This document shows positions 54,624-63,663 of a DNA stretch of 64,000 bases, piece after piece. This stretch comes from Flavisolibacter ginsengisoli DSM 18119 (GTDB lineage Bacteria; Bacteroidota; Bacteroidia; Chitinophagales; Chitinophagaceae), in contig NZ_FQUU01000006.1 of assembly GCF_900129295.1 (NCBI RefSeq), forward strand, positions 62,001 to 126,000, read 5' to 3'. The notes below the pieces were generated by a model. That model worked only from the letters and a program-made list of their open reading frames with translations, searched no databases and was not told the origin of the DNA. Every line of letters starts with the position of its first letter. The stretch's first letter is position 1. A program made the position numbers and the translations under genes.

Positions 54624-55304
54624 TTAATAATGCCTTTCGCCAAATAGCAAACTGCCTATACGAACCATATTACTGCCTTGTTCAACCGCAATTTTGTAAT
54701 CACTACTCATCCCCATTGATAAAATTGAAAAAGAAGGAATCAGGAGCCTATATTTTTCATAAAGCAGCTTTAGCTGTTTGAACTCATTTTGTACCTGGTC
54801 AAGGTCTTCGGTTAAAGAAGCCATTCCCATCATACCTTTTATATTCAAGTAATTGCACCCAGGAAGATATTGAACAACTTCATCTAATTCTTTTGTATCA
54901 AGACCAAATTTTGTTTCTTCCCTGGCAATATGAACTTGTAACAAAACATCGATCTTACGTTGAACCTTTTGCCCCTGCTTTTCTACTTCACGTAAGACCT
55001 TTAAACTATCAATACCATGAATTAATTGAACAAATGGAGCAATATATTTTACTTTATTAGATTGTAAATGACCTATGAAGTGCCAACGGATATCATTTGG
55101 TAACGCAGAGTGTTTTTCCAGTAATTCCTGAACATAGTTTTCACCAAAGTCCCTTTGGCCCAATTCATATAGCTCAAGAATATCTTCCGCCGGCTTTGTT
55201 TTAGAAACAGCAATAAGAACAACTCCTTTTAAAGAAAGCTCATTTTGAAGTTCGAAATACTTTTCTTTATCTACACTCATGTTCCTGCATTCTTCCCATT
55301 TCAT
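54624..55304 (-). CDS. YggS/PROSC family pyridoxal phosphate-binding protein
   Basis: The protein binds PLP on Lys in LIAVSKTKP near residue 34 and carries the family blocks FGENYVQELLEKH, WHFIGHLQSNKVKYI, IHGIDSLKVL and GMMGMASLTEDLDQV, with SMGMSSDYKIAVEQGSNMVRIG at the C-terminus. It keeps cellular PLP and amino/keto acid pools in balance. ATG 55304 overlaps the end of the acyl-CoA dehydrogenase gene in an ATGA arrangement; ATG 55280 (MSVDKEKYF) fits the family N-terminus better and could be the true start. Confidence 0.92.
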   Translation of the reverse strand: MKWEECRNMSVDKEKYFELQNELSLKGVVLIAVSKTKPAEDILELYELGQRDFGENYVQELLEKHSALPNDIRWHFIGHLQSNKVKYIAPFVQLIHGIDSLKVLREVEKQGQKVQRKIDVLLQVHIAREETKFGLDTKELDEVVQYLPGCNYLNIKGMMGMASLTEDLDQVQNEFKQLKLLYEKYRLLIPSFSILSMGMSSDYKIAVEQGSNMVRIGSLLFGERHY

Positions 55305-56455
55305 TTCAATATCGACCTGCTGATTACTATCCTCTGCACCTCGCTGGTACCTTCATATATCTGCGTGATTTTGGCATCCCTCATCAAACGTTCTACATGA
55401 TACTCTTTAACAAAACCATAGCCTCCATGTATTTGAACGGCTTCAACGGTTGTCCACATAGCCGTTTCTGAAGCATAAACCTTAGCCATAGAAGAACTTA
55501 GGGTATAATCCTTTTTTTGATCCTTATCAAATGCTGCCTGCATGCATAATAACCTTGCTGCCTCAATCCGGGTTGCCATGTCTGCCAATTTAAAAGCTAT
55601 AGCCTGGTGATTAGAAATTTCTGTACCAAATGCCTTTCTTTCTTTAGAGTATTTTAGTGAAAGTTCGTAAGCCCCGGAAGCTATACCTAAAGCCTGTGAA
55701 GCGATGCCAATTCTGCCTCCGGCAAGCGTTTTCATGGCAAATTTAAACCCAAATCCATCCTCCCCTATTCGATTTTCTTTTGGCACTTTTACATCATTAA
55801 ACAAAATGGTATGGGTATCACTTGCACGAATACCTAACTTATTTTCTTTTGCTGCTACCACTACCCCCGGCCAACTTTTCTCAACAATAAATACATTAAT
55901 TCCTTTTGGCCCTTTTGCTACATCAGTCTGGGCTATTACAAGGTATACTGACGCTGTACCACCATTAGTTATCCAGTTTTTAGTACCATTTAATACATAA
56001 TGATCTCCTTTATCTTCAGCGGTGGTTCTTTGAGACGTTGCATCACTTCCAGCCTCCGGTTCACTAAGCAAAAAAGCACCAATATATAACTCGTCATTCT
56101 TTTTTCCTTGTGCAAGCGGCGTCAGGTATTTTTGCTTTTGCTCCTCTGTGCCATATGCTTCAAGACCATAACATACCAGGCTGTTATTAACACTCATACA
56201 CACTGATACGCTAGCGTCAATCTTACTGATCTCTTCCATTGCCAGCACATAACTTATAGTATCCAGACCTGCCCCTCCATATTCCTGGCTTACCATCATC
56301 CCTAAAAAACCGAGGTCAGCAAGTTTCATGATTTGTTCCCTGGGAAACTGCATTTTTTCATCCCGTTCGATAACCCCTGGCAAACATTCAGTCCTGGCAA
56401 AATCCCTGGCAGCCTGTTGAATCATCAAGTGTTCTTCACTTAGCTCAAAATTCAT
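55301..56455 (-). CDS. Acyl-CoA dehydrogenase
   Basis: The 384-residue FAD enzyme oxidises acyl-CoA to enoyl-CoA. Signatures are AFLLSEPEAGSDATSQ near residue 128, GTKNWITNGG, GRIGIASQALGIA, the helix KERKAFGTEISNHQAIAFKLADMA and the C-terminal QIHGGYGFVKEYHVERLMRDAKITQIYEGTSE with the catalytic Glu in YEGTSE. The short-chain (butyryl-type) subgroup is most likely. It is upstream of the YggS gene and overlapped with it, so they are co-transcribed. Confidence 0.94.
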   Translation of the reverse strand: MNFELSEEHLMIQQAARDFARTECLPGVIERDEKMQFPREQIMKLADLGFLGMMVSQEYGGAGLDTISYVLAMEEISKIDASVSVCMSVNNSLVCYGLEAYGTEEQKQKYLTPLAQGKKNDELYIGAFLLSEPEAGSDATSQRTTAEDKGDHYVLNGTKNWITNGGTASVYLVIAQTDVAKGPKGINVFIVEKSWPGVVVAAKENKLGIRASDTHTILFNDVKVPKENRIGEDGFGFKFAMKTLAGGRIGIASQALGIASGAYELSLKYSKERKAFGTEISNHQAIAFKLADMATRIEAARLLCMQAAFDKDQKKDYTLSSSMAKVYASETAMWTTVEAVQIHGGYGFVKEYHVERLMRDAKITQIYEGTSEVQRIVISRSILK

Positions 56456-56613
56456 AGCAATCGTTTATTTGTGCGCAAATATAATTGATGGTTTCCTTTA
56501 TTTTGGGGGCTTGCAGTTATGATATCCCTCATCTATTTCCAGTTCTGTTCTACATAAATAAATCCTTAACATCTTTTTGTCGAAGAAATAGCCTTGTTGG
56601 TCGAGGGCGACTA

Positions 56614-56643
56614 TTGTTGAAACCCAGGCCTGTATTATATTTG
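56614..56643 (+). promoter_or_regulatory. Bacteroidota-type promoter for the 56676 gene
   Basis: TTG at 56614-56616 and TATATTTG (matching TAnnTTTG) at 56636-56643 are separated by 19 bases. Transcription would begin near 56650, about 26 bases before the small gene's ATG. Confidence 0.5.
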
Positions 56644-56675
56644 TTGACCTCGAATCGCGTAAACTTCCTATCAGA

Positions 56676-56849
56676 ATGAAAAAGTATTTTTCTGAAAAAA
56701 ATGCCCTTACAGTAATGACCAGCTTATTTTGCCTGGTCATGATGATCATTGCTTTAAGCAAACAGTCAATTTGGGAATCTGTTGCCTTCGCATTAGCATT
56801 TAGTTTTTCCATCGAAATTCTTTGTCACAGGGTTAAAGAAAATAAGTAA
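56676..56849 (+). CDS. 57-residue membrane protein
   Basis: A short ORF on the plus strand starting MKKYFSEKNALTVMTSLFCL and running through two hydrophobic stretches (about residues 11-27 and 33-49) to a basic end HRVKENK. A promoter of the phylum's type lies just upstream, which supports it over the antisense ORF on the other strand. No known family; function unknown. Confidence 0.6.
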   Translation: MKKYFSEKNALTVMTSLFCLVMMIIALSKQSIWESVAFALAFSFSIEILCHRVKENK

Positions 56850-56931
56850 CCACTTCTCATAATTACAGAATTAAGGATATTCATCTTTCTTAAATAAAGA
56901 CATCTTGCATGTTATTTGAATAAGAAAAAGA

Positions 56932-58221
56932 ATGGATCAATCTCCATATGACGTTATTATTATTGGAGCAGGTGCTTCAGGCTTAATCGCAGCCTATGAA
57001 CTTTCTTTAACTGGCAGAAAGGTAGCAGTACTTGAGGCAAGGGCCCGTCTCGGTGGTCGTATTCACACCATAGCAAATAAAAAGTTTTCCGTTCCAGTTG
57101 AATCAGGAGCAGAATTTATTCATGGTAATCTTAACCTAACAAAAACCCTTTTAAAGCAGGCGGGAATTTCTTTCTCAGAGGTTAAAGGGGAATTGTGGCA
57201 AAAAAAATCCGGTAAGTTGTCACGCCAGGAAGATTTTATTGAAGACTATAATGACCTTGAAAAAAAATTCAAACAGCTGAAAAATGACCTGCCTGTTTCG
57301 GCCTTTGTTGAAAAATACTTAACGGATGATAAATATGAAGAGCTACGGTTTACGTTAAAAAATTATGTGGAAGGCTATTATGCCGCAGAACTCTCAAAAG
57401 CCAGTACTTATGCCTTATGCGAAGAATTAAATACTTCTGATGAAGAACAATATAGAATTGATGGAGGTTACAGCCAATTAATGTGCTACCTGGCTCAACA
57501 GTCCGAAGAACATGGTTGCATTTTTTACTATTCACATGTAGCAGAACAAATAAACTGGGGCGAAAATAAAACGGAGGTGGTCACTCAATCAGGTACTTTC
57601 TATGCTGCCAAACTGCTTATAACTGTCCCTTTAGGTGTTCTTCAGCAAGATAAAATCCAGTTCAATCCGGGTATTCCTGAAAAAATTAATGCTATTAAGG
57701 AATTAGGTTTTGGGCCTGTCATAAAAGTAATTCTGGAATTCAGGGAGGCTTTTTGGAAAAGCAAGGAATACACAAGAAACCAGGATCTTAGCAAGTTGTC
57801 ATTTTTATTCTCTAGGCAAGAAATACCAACCTGGTGGACAAGCTTTCCTCAGGATTCTACAATTTTAACCGGGTGGATAGCAGGACCACGGGCTGCAGAA
57901 ATGAAAAATAGTACGAAAAATGAAATTTTACTGAAATCTTTAAAATCTCTCCAATTAATATTTGACCTCGAAATCAGGTTCCTTGAACAAAATCTGAAGG
58001 AGTGGGATGTCTTTAACTGGGCAATCGATGAATTTAATTTAGGTGGTTATGCCTATGAAGTGGTCAATGGTCCATATTTCAGGAAAATAGTAAAAGAACC
58101 AGTTTACAACAGTATTTATTTTGCAGGGGAAGCCTTATTTGATGGTCCCGAGATTGGTACTGTGGAGGCTGCCCTTGTTTCAGGCAGAGATACAGCTCAT
58201 ACTATAATCGCTTCATTTTAA
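56932..58221 (+). CDS. FAD-dependent amine oxidase-like protein
   Basis: The 429-residue flavoenzyme has a Rossmann FAD motif DVIIIGAGASGLIAAYEL near residue 7, the second motif EARARLGGRIHTI, the substrate-domain middle LAGGIN-type region and a C-terminal FAD site YFAGEALFDGPEIGTVEAALVSGRDTA. This is the flavin-containing monoamine oxidase superfamily, which also includes polyamine oxidases and phytoene desaturase relatives. No signal sequence is seen. Substrate unknown. Confidence 0.88.
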   Translation: MDQSPYDVIIIGAGASGLIAAYELSLTGRKVAVLEARARLGGRIHTIANKKFSVPVESGAEFIHGNLNLTKTLLKQAGISFSEVKGELWQKKSGKLSRQEDFIEDYNDLEKKFKQLKNDLPVSAFVEKYLTDDKYEELRFTLKNYVEGYYAAELSKASTYALCEELNTSDEEQYRIDGGYSQLMCYLAQQSEEHGCIFYYSHVAEQINWGENKTEVVTQSGTFYAAKLLITVPLGVLQQDKIQFNPGIPEKINAIKELGFGPVIKVILEFREAFWKSKEYTRNQDLSKLSFLFSRQEIPTWWTSFPQDSTILTGWIAGPRAAEMKNSTKNEILLKSLKSLQLIFDLEIRFLEQNLKEWDVFNWAIDEFNLGGYAYEVVNGPYFRKIVKEPVYNSIYFAGEALFDGPEIGTVEAALVSGRDTAHTIIASF

Positions 58222-58266
58222 AGAGTTTTGGTATGATTTTTCTAATACTTTAAAAAACCGATTATT

Positions 58267-58464
58267 ATGAAAGGAAGCAGAGCACAAAACAACTTACAAA
58301 ATAAACAGATGGCGGGTCATAGACCAAAGCCAGACGTGCGGGATGACCTGGATAGCAGAAGTAATGAAGAACAGGATACTAAAGGTTCGGATATAACCCA
58401 TAACGAAAAAGATACCCGCAATAACAAACCTGTAAGCACAAATAATCAGAAGCCCTTTAAATAG
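58267..58464 (+). CDS. Small hydrophilic disordered-looking protein
   Basis: A 65-residue ORF rich in Asn, Asp, Lys and Arg (MKGSRAQNNLQNKQMAGHRP), with no hydrophobic segment and a C-terminal KPVSTNNQKPFK. Composition suggests a disordered protein, possibly desiccation- or stress-related by analogy. It is followed by a terminator that overlaps its last codons. The antisense ORF here is less plausible. Confidence 0.6.
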   Translation: MKGSRAQNNLQNKQMAGHRPKPDVRDDLDSRSNEEQDTKGSDITHNEKDTRNNKPVSTNNQKPFK

Positions 58465-58471
58465 GGCTTTT
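58450..58471 (+). terminator. Terminator overlapping the end of the 58267 gene
   Basis: A 7-bp stem (AAGCCCT/AGGGCTT) with a short AT loop and a following T-run. The 5' arm contains the last codons and the stop codon TAG is inside the hairpin. Confidence 0.75.
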
Positions 58472-58657
58472 TTGTGTTTTTCAAACCGCACTTACATCCA
58501 TAGCCTTTAACTCCCCATTAATACATTATCAAATACACCGGTGCCTTATATGCTATTGACATTAGCATGCCCGTTCTCAACTTAAACATCGACGACCCAT
58601 CCAAACCTGAGGTAAAAGCTAAACGGCATATATTTGCGCTAAACCAAATTGGAATAA

Positions 58658-59572
58658 ATGCTCCAACAGTTTGAAGATTTTGATGCCAATCTTGCAGGGG
58701 AAGAAGGAAAAACACAGGAAACAAAAACTTCCTGGTTCAAAAGATTAAAAAAAGGGATCACTACTCCCAGCTCAGAAAGAAAGGAAACCCCTGAGGGCTT
58801 ATGGACTAAATGCCCCGAATGTAATTACATATGCACTGTAAATGATTTGAGAGAAGCTTTATTTGTTTGTCCCAAATGCAATTACCATCACAGGATCGGA
58901 AGCAATGAATATTATGAGATCCTTTTTGATGACAACCAGTATGAAGAGCTTTTTGATAATATTATCTCCAGGGACTTTCTCAATTTCACTGATCTAAAGC
59001 CCTATCAGCAAAGATTGGAAGAAACCTGGTCCAAATCAGACCTCCGGGACTCGATGAGAGTGGTAACCGGCCAGGTAAATGGCAATCCAATAGTTATTGC
59101 ATGTATGGATTTTGAATTTATCGGTGGTTCCCTTGGAAGTGTAATGGGCGAAAAATTCAGTAGGGCAATTGATTACTGTCTTGAACACAAACTTCCATAC
59201 ATGGTAATTAGTAAAAGTGGCGGGGCAAGGATGATGGAAAGTGCTTTTTCATTGATGCAATTGGCTAAAACCAGTGGCAAGCTTTCACAACTTTCCGATG
59301 CTAAACTTCCTTACATTTCACTATTGACCGACCCTACTTTTGGAGGTATTTCTGCATCCTTTGGAATGTTGGGTGATCTTAATATAGCAGAACCGGGGGC
59401 ACTGATAGGTTTTGCTGGTCCCAGGGTCATTAAGGAAACAATAAAGAAAGATCTGCCTCCAGGCTTTCAGCGAAGTGAATTTATTCTGGAACACGGTTTT
59501 TTAGACTTTATAGTAAACCGGAAAGAACTTAAGCAAAAGCTTGCTACTGTTCTTACGCTTTTCAAGAACTAG
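58658..59572 (+). CDS. accD: Acetyl-CoA carboxylase carboxyltransferase, beta subunit
   Basis: The 304-residue protein has the N-terminal zinc ribbon (CPECNYI and CPKCNYHH, two CxxC pairs) and the carboxyltransferase crotonase fold with GGSLGSVMGEKFSRAID and KSGGARMMESAFSLMQLAK, and LTDPTFGGISASFGMLGD. It joins AccA to transfer carboxyl from biotin to acetyl-CoA, the first step of fatty-acid synthesis. The 30-residue N-terminal tail before SWFKRLKKG is longer than typical; a later Met at the family start is not available, so 58658 is kept. accA is not in the window. Confidence 0.94.
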   Translation: MLQQFEDFDANLAGEEGKTQETKTSWFKRLKKGITTPSSERKETPEGLWTKCPECNYICTVNDLREALFVCPKCNYHHRIGSNEYYEILFDDNQYEELFDNIISRDFLNFTDLKPYQQRLEETWSKSDLRDSMRVVTGQVNGNPIVIACMDFEFIGGSLGSVMGEKFSRAIDYCLEHKLPYMVISKSGGARMMESAFSLMQLAKTSGKLSQLSDAKLPYISLLTDPTFGGISASFGMLGDLNIAEPGALIGFAGPRVIKETIKKDLPPGFQRSEFILEHGFLDFIVNRKELKQKLATVLTLFKN

Positions 59573-59574
59573 AG

Positions 59575-60009
59575 ATGGAAATTAAAAATCGCTCCGCTTA
59601 TTACGAGTATTTTATTGATGATAAATACACGGCAGGTATCATGCTCACGGGTACCGAGGTGAAATCACTTAGAGAAGGAAAGGCTAATTTTAATGACAGC
59701 TATTGCCTTTTTATAAATGGCGAACTTTATATAAGATCCCTGCATATTTCGGAATACTCTCATGGTACAGTAAATAACCATGACCCAATTCGGGAACGGA
59801 AATTGCTATTGAACCGCCGTGAGTTAAAAAAAATGGAATCCAAACTGAAAGATAAAGGTTATACTATTGTTCCTCTCCGCATGTTCTTTAATGAAAAGAA
59901 TTTGGCAAAAGTTGAAATTGGCCTTGGCAAAGGAAAGAAGTTACATGATAAAAGAGATACCATTAAGCAAAGAGATACTGAAAGAGAGATCAAGCGTTAC
60001 ATCAAATAA
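59575..60009 (+). CDS. smpB: SsrA-binding protein SmpB
   Basis: The 144-residue protein delivers tmRNA to stalled ribosomes. The OB-fold signature is KNRSAYYEYFIDDKYTAGIMLTGTEVKSLREGKANF near the N-terminus, followed by FINGELYIRSLHISEYSHG and the C-terminal basic tail GKGKKLHDKRDTIKQRD, which is the typical disordered end. It starts two bases after the accD stop, so it is co-transcribed with accD. Confidence 0.95.
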   Translation: MEIKNRSAYYEYFIDDKYTAGIMLTGTEVKSLREGKANFNDSYCLFINGELYIRSLHISEYSHGTVNNHDPIRERKLLLNRRELKKMESKLKDKGYTIVPLRMFFNEKNLAKVEIGLGKGKKLHDKRDTIKQRDTEREIKRYIK

Positions 60010-60030
60010 AATATAATAAGCCACCACTTC

Positions 60031-60951
60031 ATGAAAAAAATCCTTCTTGTTTTTTTATTAGGCATTACTATATCCTCACAGGCACAGAATGTTGTAGGAT
60101 ATTGGTATGGTACTGCCACAGCTGAAAATGGCGGCGGCAATAACTACCTTGTAGAATTGATACTAAAGCAGAATAATACCTCGGTTCAGGCCATAATGAA
60201 TTATTATTTTAGGAATACATTCAGAAGTATGAAACTAAATGGTGCCTATAACGCTAAAACAAGGGAATTATCCCTGTTCAATGTTCCGGTGCCATATTTC
60301 GGTTCCAATACAAATATGTCTGTGGATTGTATAATGGATTTTCACGCCACACACCGTATAGCTAAAGCTGGCTCAAATCTTAATGGAAAATTTTATGCAC
60401 GTGATGCTTATAAGTATACCTGCCAAAATATAACCTTTGATCTTCAATTGAATAAAGAAGCAGGTAACCAGGATTCCATATTAACGGCACTTAAAAATTT
60501 TAAGGAAACATACCAGGTTTGGACACCCTCTGCAACGGATACATTAGTTGCAGCTACAGTTCAGCAAAGGCCTATACAGAACATTGTAGTAAACAATGAA
60601 TATAAAGAAAGAGCACTGGATGTTCAAAGGGAGATCGAAGTGGAATCAGACTCATTACAAATAGACTTTTATGATAATGGTGAAGTTGATGGAGACTCCA
60701 TTTCAGTTTTCTTTAATGACAAATTATTGGGCGCTAATCTTAGATTAAGTACACGTTCTGTTCATATGACTATTGGTCTTGACCCGGCAATGGAAGCCAA
60801 TACGCTATCTATGTTTGCCAATAATCTTGGTTCCATTCCTCCCAATACTGCCTTGATGCTAATCTATGATGGCAAAAAAAGGTATGAAGTACGACTTTCC
60901 AGCAATTTTGAAAAAAATGCTGCAGTTAAAATAAAAAGGAAGAAGCCCTGA
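60031..60951 (+). CDS. Secreted protein of unknown function
   Basis: The 306-residue protein has a signal peptide ending SSQAQ (residue 19). The N-terminal region (residues 22-150) has beta-strands of the form VVGYWYGTATAENGG...LVELILKQNN, and the C-terminal region (residues 195-300) reads like a small beta-sandwich (IDFYDNGEVDGDSISVFFNDKLLG). I do not recognise the family. A terminator overlaps its Lys-rich last codons (KRKKP). Confidence 0.7.
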   Translation: MKKILLVFLLGITISSQAQNVVGYWYGTATAENGGGNNYLVELILKQNNTSVQAIMNYYFRNTFRSMKLNGAYNAKTRELSLFNVPVPYFGSNTNMSVDCIMDFHATHRIAKAGSNLNGKFYARDAYKYTCQNITFDLQLNKEAGNQDSILTALKNFKETYQVWTPSATDTLVAATVQQRPIQNIVVNNEYKERALDVQREIEVESDSLQIDFYDNGEVDGDSISVFFNDKLLGANLRLSTRSVHMTIGLDPAMEANTLSMFANNLGSIPPNTALMLIYDGKKRYEVRLSSNFEKNAAVKIKRKKP

Positions 60952-60963
60952 CTTCTTCCTTTT
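60934..60963 (+). terminator. Terminator overlapping the 60031 gene stop
   Basis: A perfect 12-bp stem (AAAAGGAAGAAG and its complement) with a 6-base loop (CCCTGA) that includes the gene's stop codon. The 3' side is T-rich (TTTT then CCTTAAG). Confidence 0.8.
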
Positions 60964-61074
60964 CCTTAAGAATACTCTATTAGAAAGTTACTTAATATTG
61001 AGGGTAATCCGCCTGTCTGACTTCTAAAACAGTTACCCCAAAACTTATTTATACAACTTACTTAAGACTATTAT

Positions 61075-63609
61075 TTAAAACAAAGTAGTCTTTTGAGGTT
61101 GATCGGGTGATATAGCAGGGCGATTTGAAGTTTCCCACTCCATCATGATATTTTTATTAAAGTCAACCAGTTTAGCTCCAACTGCCTTCCATCCCATGAC
61201 ATCCACCATTTTGGCTATTTTAAATTTTGCTTTACGAACCTGTGCACCTTTTCCTGTTTGAACAATTAAAACTGGTTCTTCTTCAGTAGATACTGCCTCT
61301 AGCAAATTCCCTTTTCCTTCTTTTATAAAAAGGAACTTGCTTCTCAAGGTTGTTGTTTCTATCCTGAATCTTTTTACATTGTATTGAACCTTATCATTAT
61401 CAAGGTAAACAGCTGTAATTATCCTTTCGGGGTCAAACTTTTCTACAAGCATCACTTCCTCTGGATTAAAACGCTGTGTTAATTCCTGGTCAGTAATTTC
61501 ATATGTACCATCGCTGTACAGAACAAGCACCCTGTCTTCTGCATCAAAGTCTCCCAGTTCTAATCCTTTACCTTCATGATTTAAACGGCCGAATTTATCG
61601 TCAAACCACAATTTGATACTTCCCAGTGTTGCTACTCCTGCTTCTTTGAATTTCACAGCACGCACAGGATATTTAGTAACCTGGTTTCCCATACTCCCCC
61701 TGCTCTTTATCTCAAGCTCTTCAAAATAGAATTCAAATTCTTTATTCCTTGCAGTGCAATTAGGACTAAGAATTACTCTAACAACTTCAGCTTCACCATT
61801 AGGGTTAACAGTCAGGTAGTGCACTTTACTTTTATCATGACCTTTGGTAAGGTCGTATTCCTTATCCCTGGTAATACCTGTAACATTGAATCTTTTCGCA
61901 TATGAAATTCCGGAACCCCCATCTGTATACAGCATGTTGTAGGTGGTTCTTTCATCTCCTTTGCGAAAAACAGCGGCATATAATATATCCTTACCAATAA
62001 ATACTTTATCCTGCACCTTCACCACTTTCATAATACCCCTTTTGGTAAAGGCTATGATATCATCCAGGTCAGAACATTCTACCAGGAATTCATCCTTTTT
62101 AAGTGAGGTACCTATAAATCCTTCCTCCCGGTTTAAGTAAAGCCTTGTATTGGCAATAGCTACGTGTTTGGCTTCAATAACTTCAAAGATCTTTATCTCG
62201 GTCTTCCTTTCCTTTCCTTTACCGTATTTCTTCAATAAGCCTTCAAAATAAGTGATAGCATAGTCATTTAAGTATTCAAGGTCATGCTTCACTTGCTTTA
62301 TCTGTGCTTCCAGGTCCTTGATCTGCGCATTCAACTCCTCTATATCTAATTTATAAATGCGGCGTACAGGCTTTTCGGTAAGTTTTAAAATATCCTCCCG
62401 CGTAACAGGCCTTCTTAATTGCTTTGTAAACGGACCAAATGCCTTATCAATGGATTGTATTACTTTTTCCCAGGTCTCATGTTTTTTCTCCAGCTCTTTG
62501 TAGATCTTTTCTTCAAAGAATATTTTTTCCAATGAGGTATAGTGCCATTTATCCTGCAGTTCACCAAGCCTGATCTCAAGCTCTTTTTGCAAAAGCTCCT
62601 TTGTATTTTCCGCAGATATCTTTAATAATTCATTGACAGAAACAAAATGTGGCTTTTGATCTATAATGACACAGGTATTGGGCGAAATAGAAACCTCGCA
62701 ATCAGTGAATTTATATAAGGCATCAATAGTAATATCCGGGGATATCCCTGGTGCAAGGTCCACCTGGATCTCAACTTCTGCTGCAGTATTATCTGTTACT
62801 TTTTTGATCTTGATCTTTCCATTATCATTTGCCTTCACTATGCTGTCCATAAGGCTTGAAGTGGTCACTCCGTATGGCACGCTCTTGATCAATAAAGTCT
62901 TTTTATCCAATTCCTCAATATGAGCCCGCACTTTTACCTTGCCCCCTCTCATACCCTGGTTATAGTCACTTACATCTGCCATGGCACCAGTAAGGAAGTC
63001 TGGGTATAGGTCAAATTTTCTGCCCTTTAAATATTTAATAGCGGCTTCACAGATCTCGCAGAAATTATGTGGTAATACCTTGGTGGCCAAACCCACAGCT
63101 ATGCCTTCCGCCCCGTGTGCCAGCAATAAAGGAAATTTAACTGGTAGCGTTATTGGTTCATTTTTACGACCATCATAGCTCAATTGCCAGTTGGTTGTTT
63201 TTGGATTAAAGACCACCTCAAGCGCAAACTTGCTCAGGCGCCCTTCAATATACCTCGATGCTGCTGCATCATCACCTGTGCGTATATCTCCCCAATTCCC
63301 CTGGGTATCAATCAACAGGTCCTTCTGGCCCATATTTACCAAGGCATCTCCAATTGATGCATCTCCATGCGGATGGTATTGCATGGTTTGCCCTATAACA
63401 TTAGCCACCTTATTAAAACGGCCGTCATCCATTTCCTTCATTGCATGTAATATCCGTCGTTGTACAGGTTTTAGCCCATCTTCAACAGCAGGTACAGCCC
63501 TTTCCAGGATCACGTAGGAAGCATAATCAAGAAACCATGTTTTATACTGACCATTGATACCATGGTCATTTTGAAGATGTTCGTAGTTTTTGTTTTTCGT
63601 AGTACTCAT
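61075..63609 (-). CDS. parC: DNA topoisomerase IV / gyrase subunit A
   Basis: The 844-residue type IIA topoisomerase subunit cleaves and religates DNA. The N-terminal winged-helix block DGLKPVQRRILHAMKEM and the active-site Tyr120 in AAASRYIEG are clear. A coiled-coil arm (residues 370-470) and a C-terminal beta-pinwheel follow, but there is no GyrA box (QRRGGKG). That, and the Bacteroidota length, favour topoisomerase IV, though annotators often call it 'gyrase/topoisomerase IV A'. The partner parE is not in the window and could lie to the right. Confidence 0.9.
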   Translation of the reverse strand: MSTTKNKNYEHLQNDHGINGQYKTWFLDYASYVILERAVPAVEDGLKPVQRRILHAMKEMDDGRFNKVANVIGQTMQYHPHGDASIGDALVNMGQKDLLIDTQGNWGDIRTGDDAAASRYIEGRLSKFALEVVFNPKTTNWQLSYDGRKNEPITLPVKFPLLLAHGAEGIAVGLATKVLPHNFCEICEAAIKYLKGRKFDLYPDFLTGAMADVSDYNQGMRGGKVKVRAHIEELDKKTLLIKSVPYGVTTSSLMDSIVKANDNGKIKIKKVTDNTAAEVEIQVDLAPGISPDITIDALYKFTDCEVSISPNTCVIIDQKPHFVSVNELLKISAENTKELLQKELEIRLGELQDKWHYTSLEKIFFEEKIYKELEKKHETWEKVIQSIDKAFGPFTKQLRRPVTREDILKLTEKPVRRIYKLDIEELNAQIKDLEAQIKQVKHDLEYLNDYAITYFEGLLKKYGKGKERKTEIKIFEVIEAKHVAIANTRLYLNREEGFIGTSLKKDEFLVECSDLDDIIAFTKRGIMKVVKVQDKVFIGKDILYAAVFRKGDERTTYNMLYTDGGSGISYAKRFNVTGITRDKEYDLTKGHDKSKVHYLTVNPNGEAEVVRVILSPNCTARNKEFEFYFEELEIKSRGSMGNQVTKYPVRAVKFKEAGVATLGSIKLWFDDKFGRLNHEGKGLELGDFDAEDRVLVLYSDGTYEITDQELTQRFNPEEVMLVEKFDPERIITAVYLDNDKVQYNVKRFRIETTTLRSKFLFIKEGKGNLLEAVSTEEEPVLIVQTGKGAQVRKAKFKIAKMVDVMGWKAVGAKLVDFNKNIMMEWETSNRPAISPDQPQKTTLF

Positions 63610-63663
63610 TGCATTTTATTTTCTTTCCACGGTACCCTATACCAGGAAAATCAGGATAGGTTG

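Noticed and set aside
56498-56812. Minus-strand ORF opposite the 57-residue membrane gene
   Set aside because: The opposite strand has a promoter, a natural signal-like N-terminus and better composition; this ORF has no start signals.
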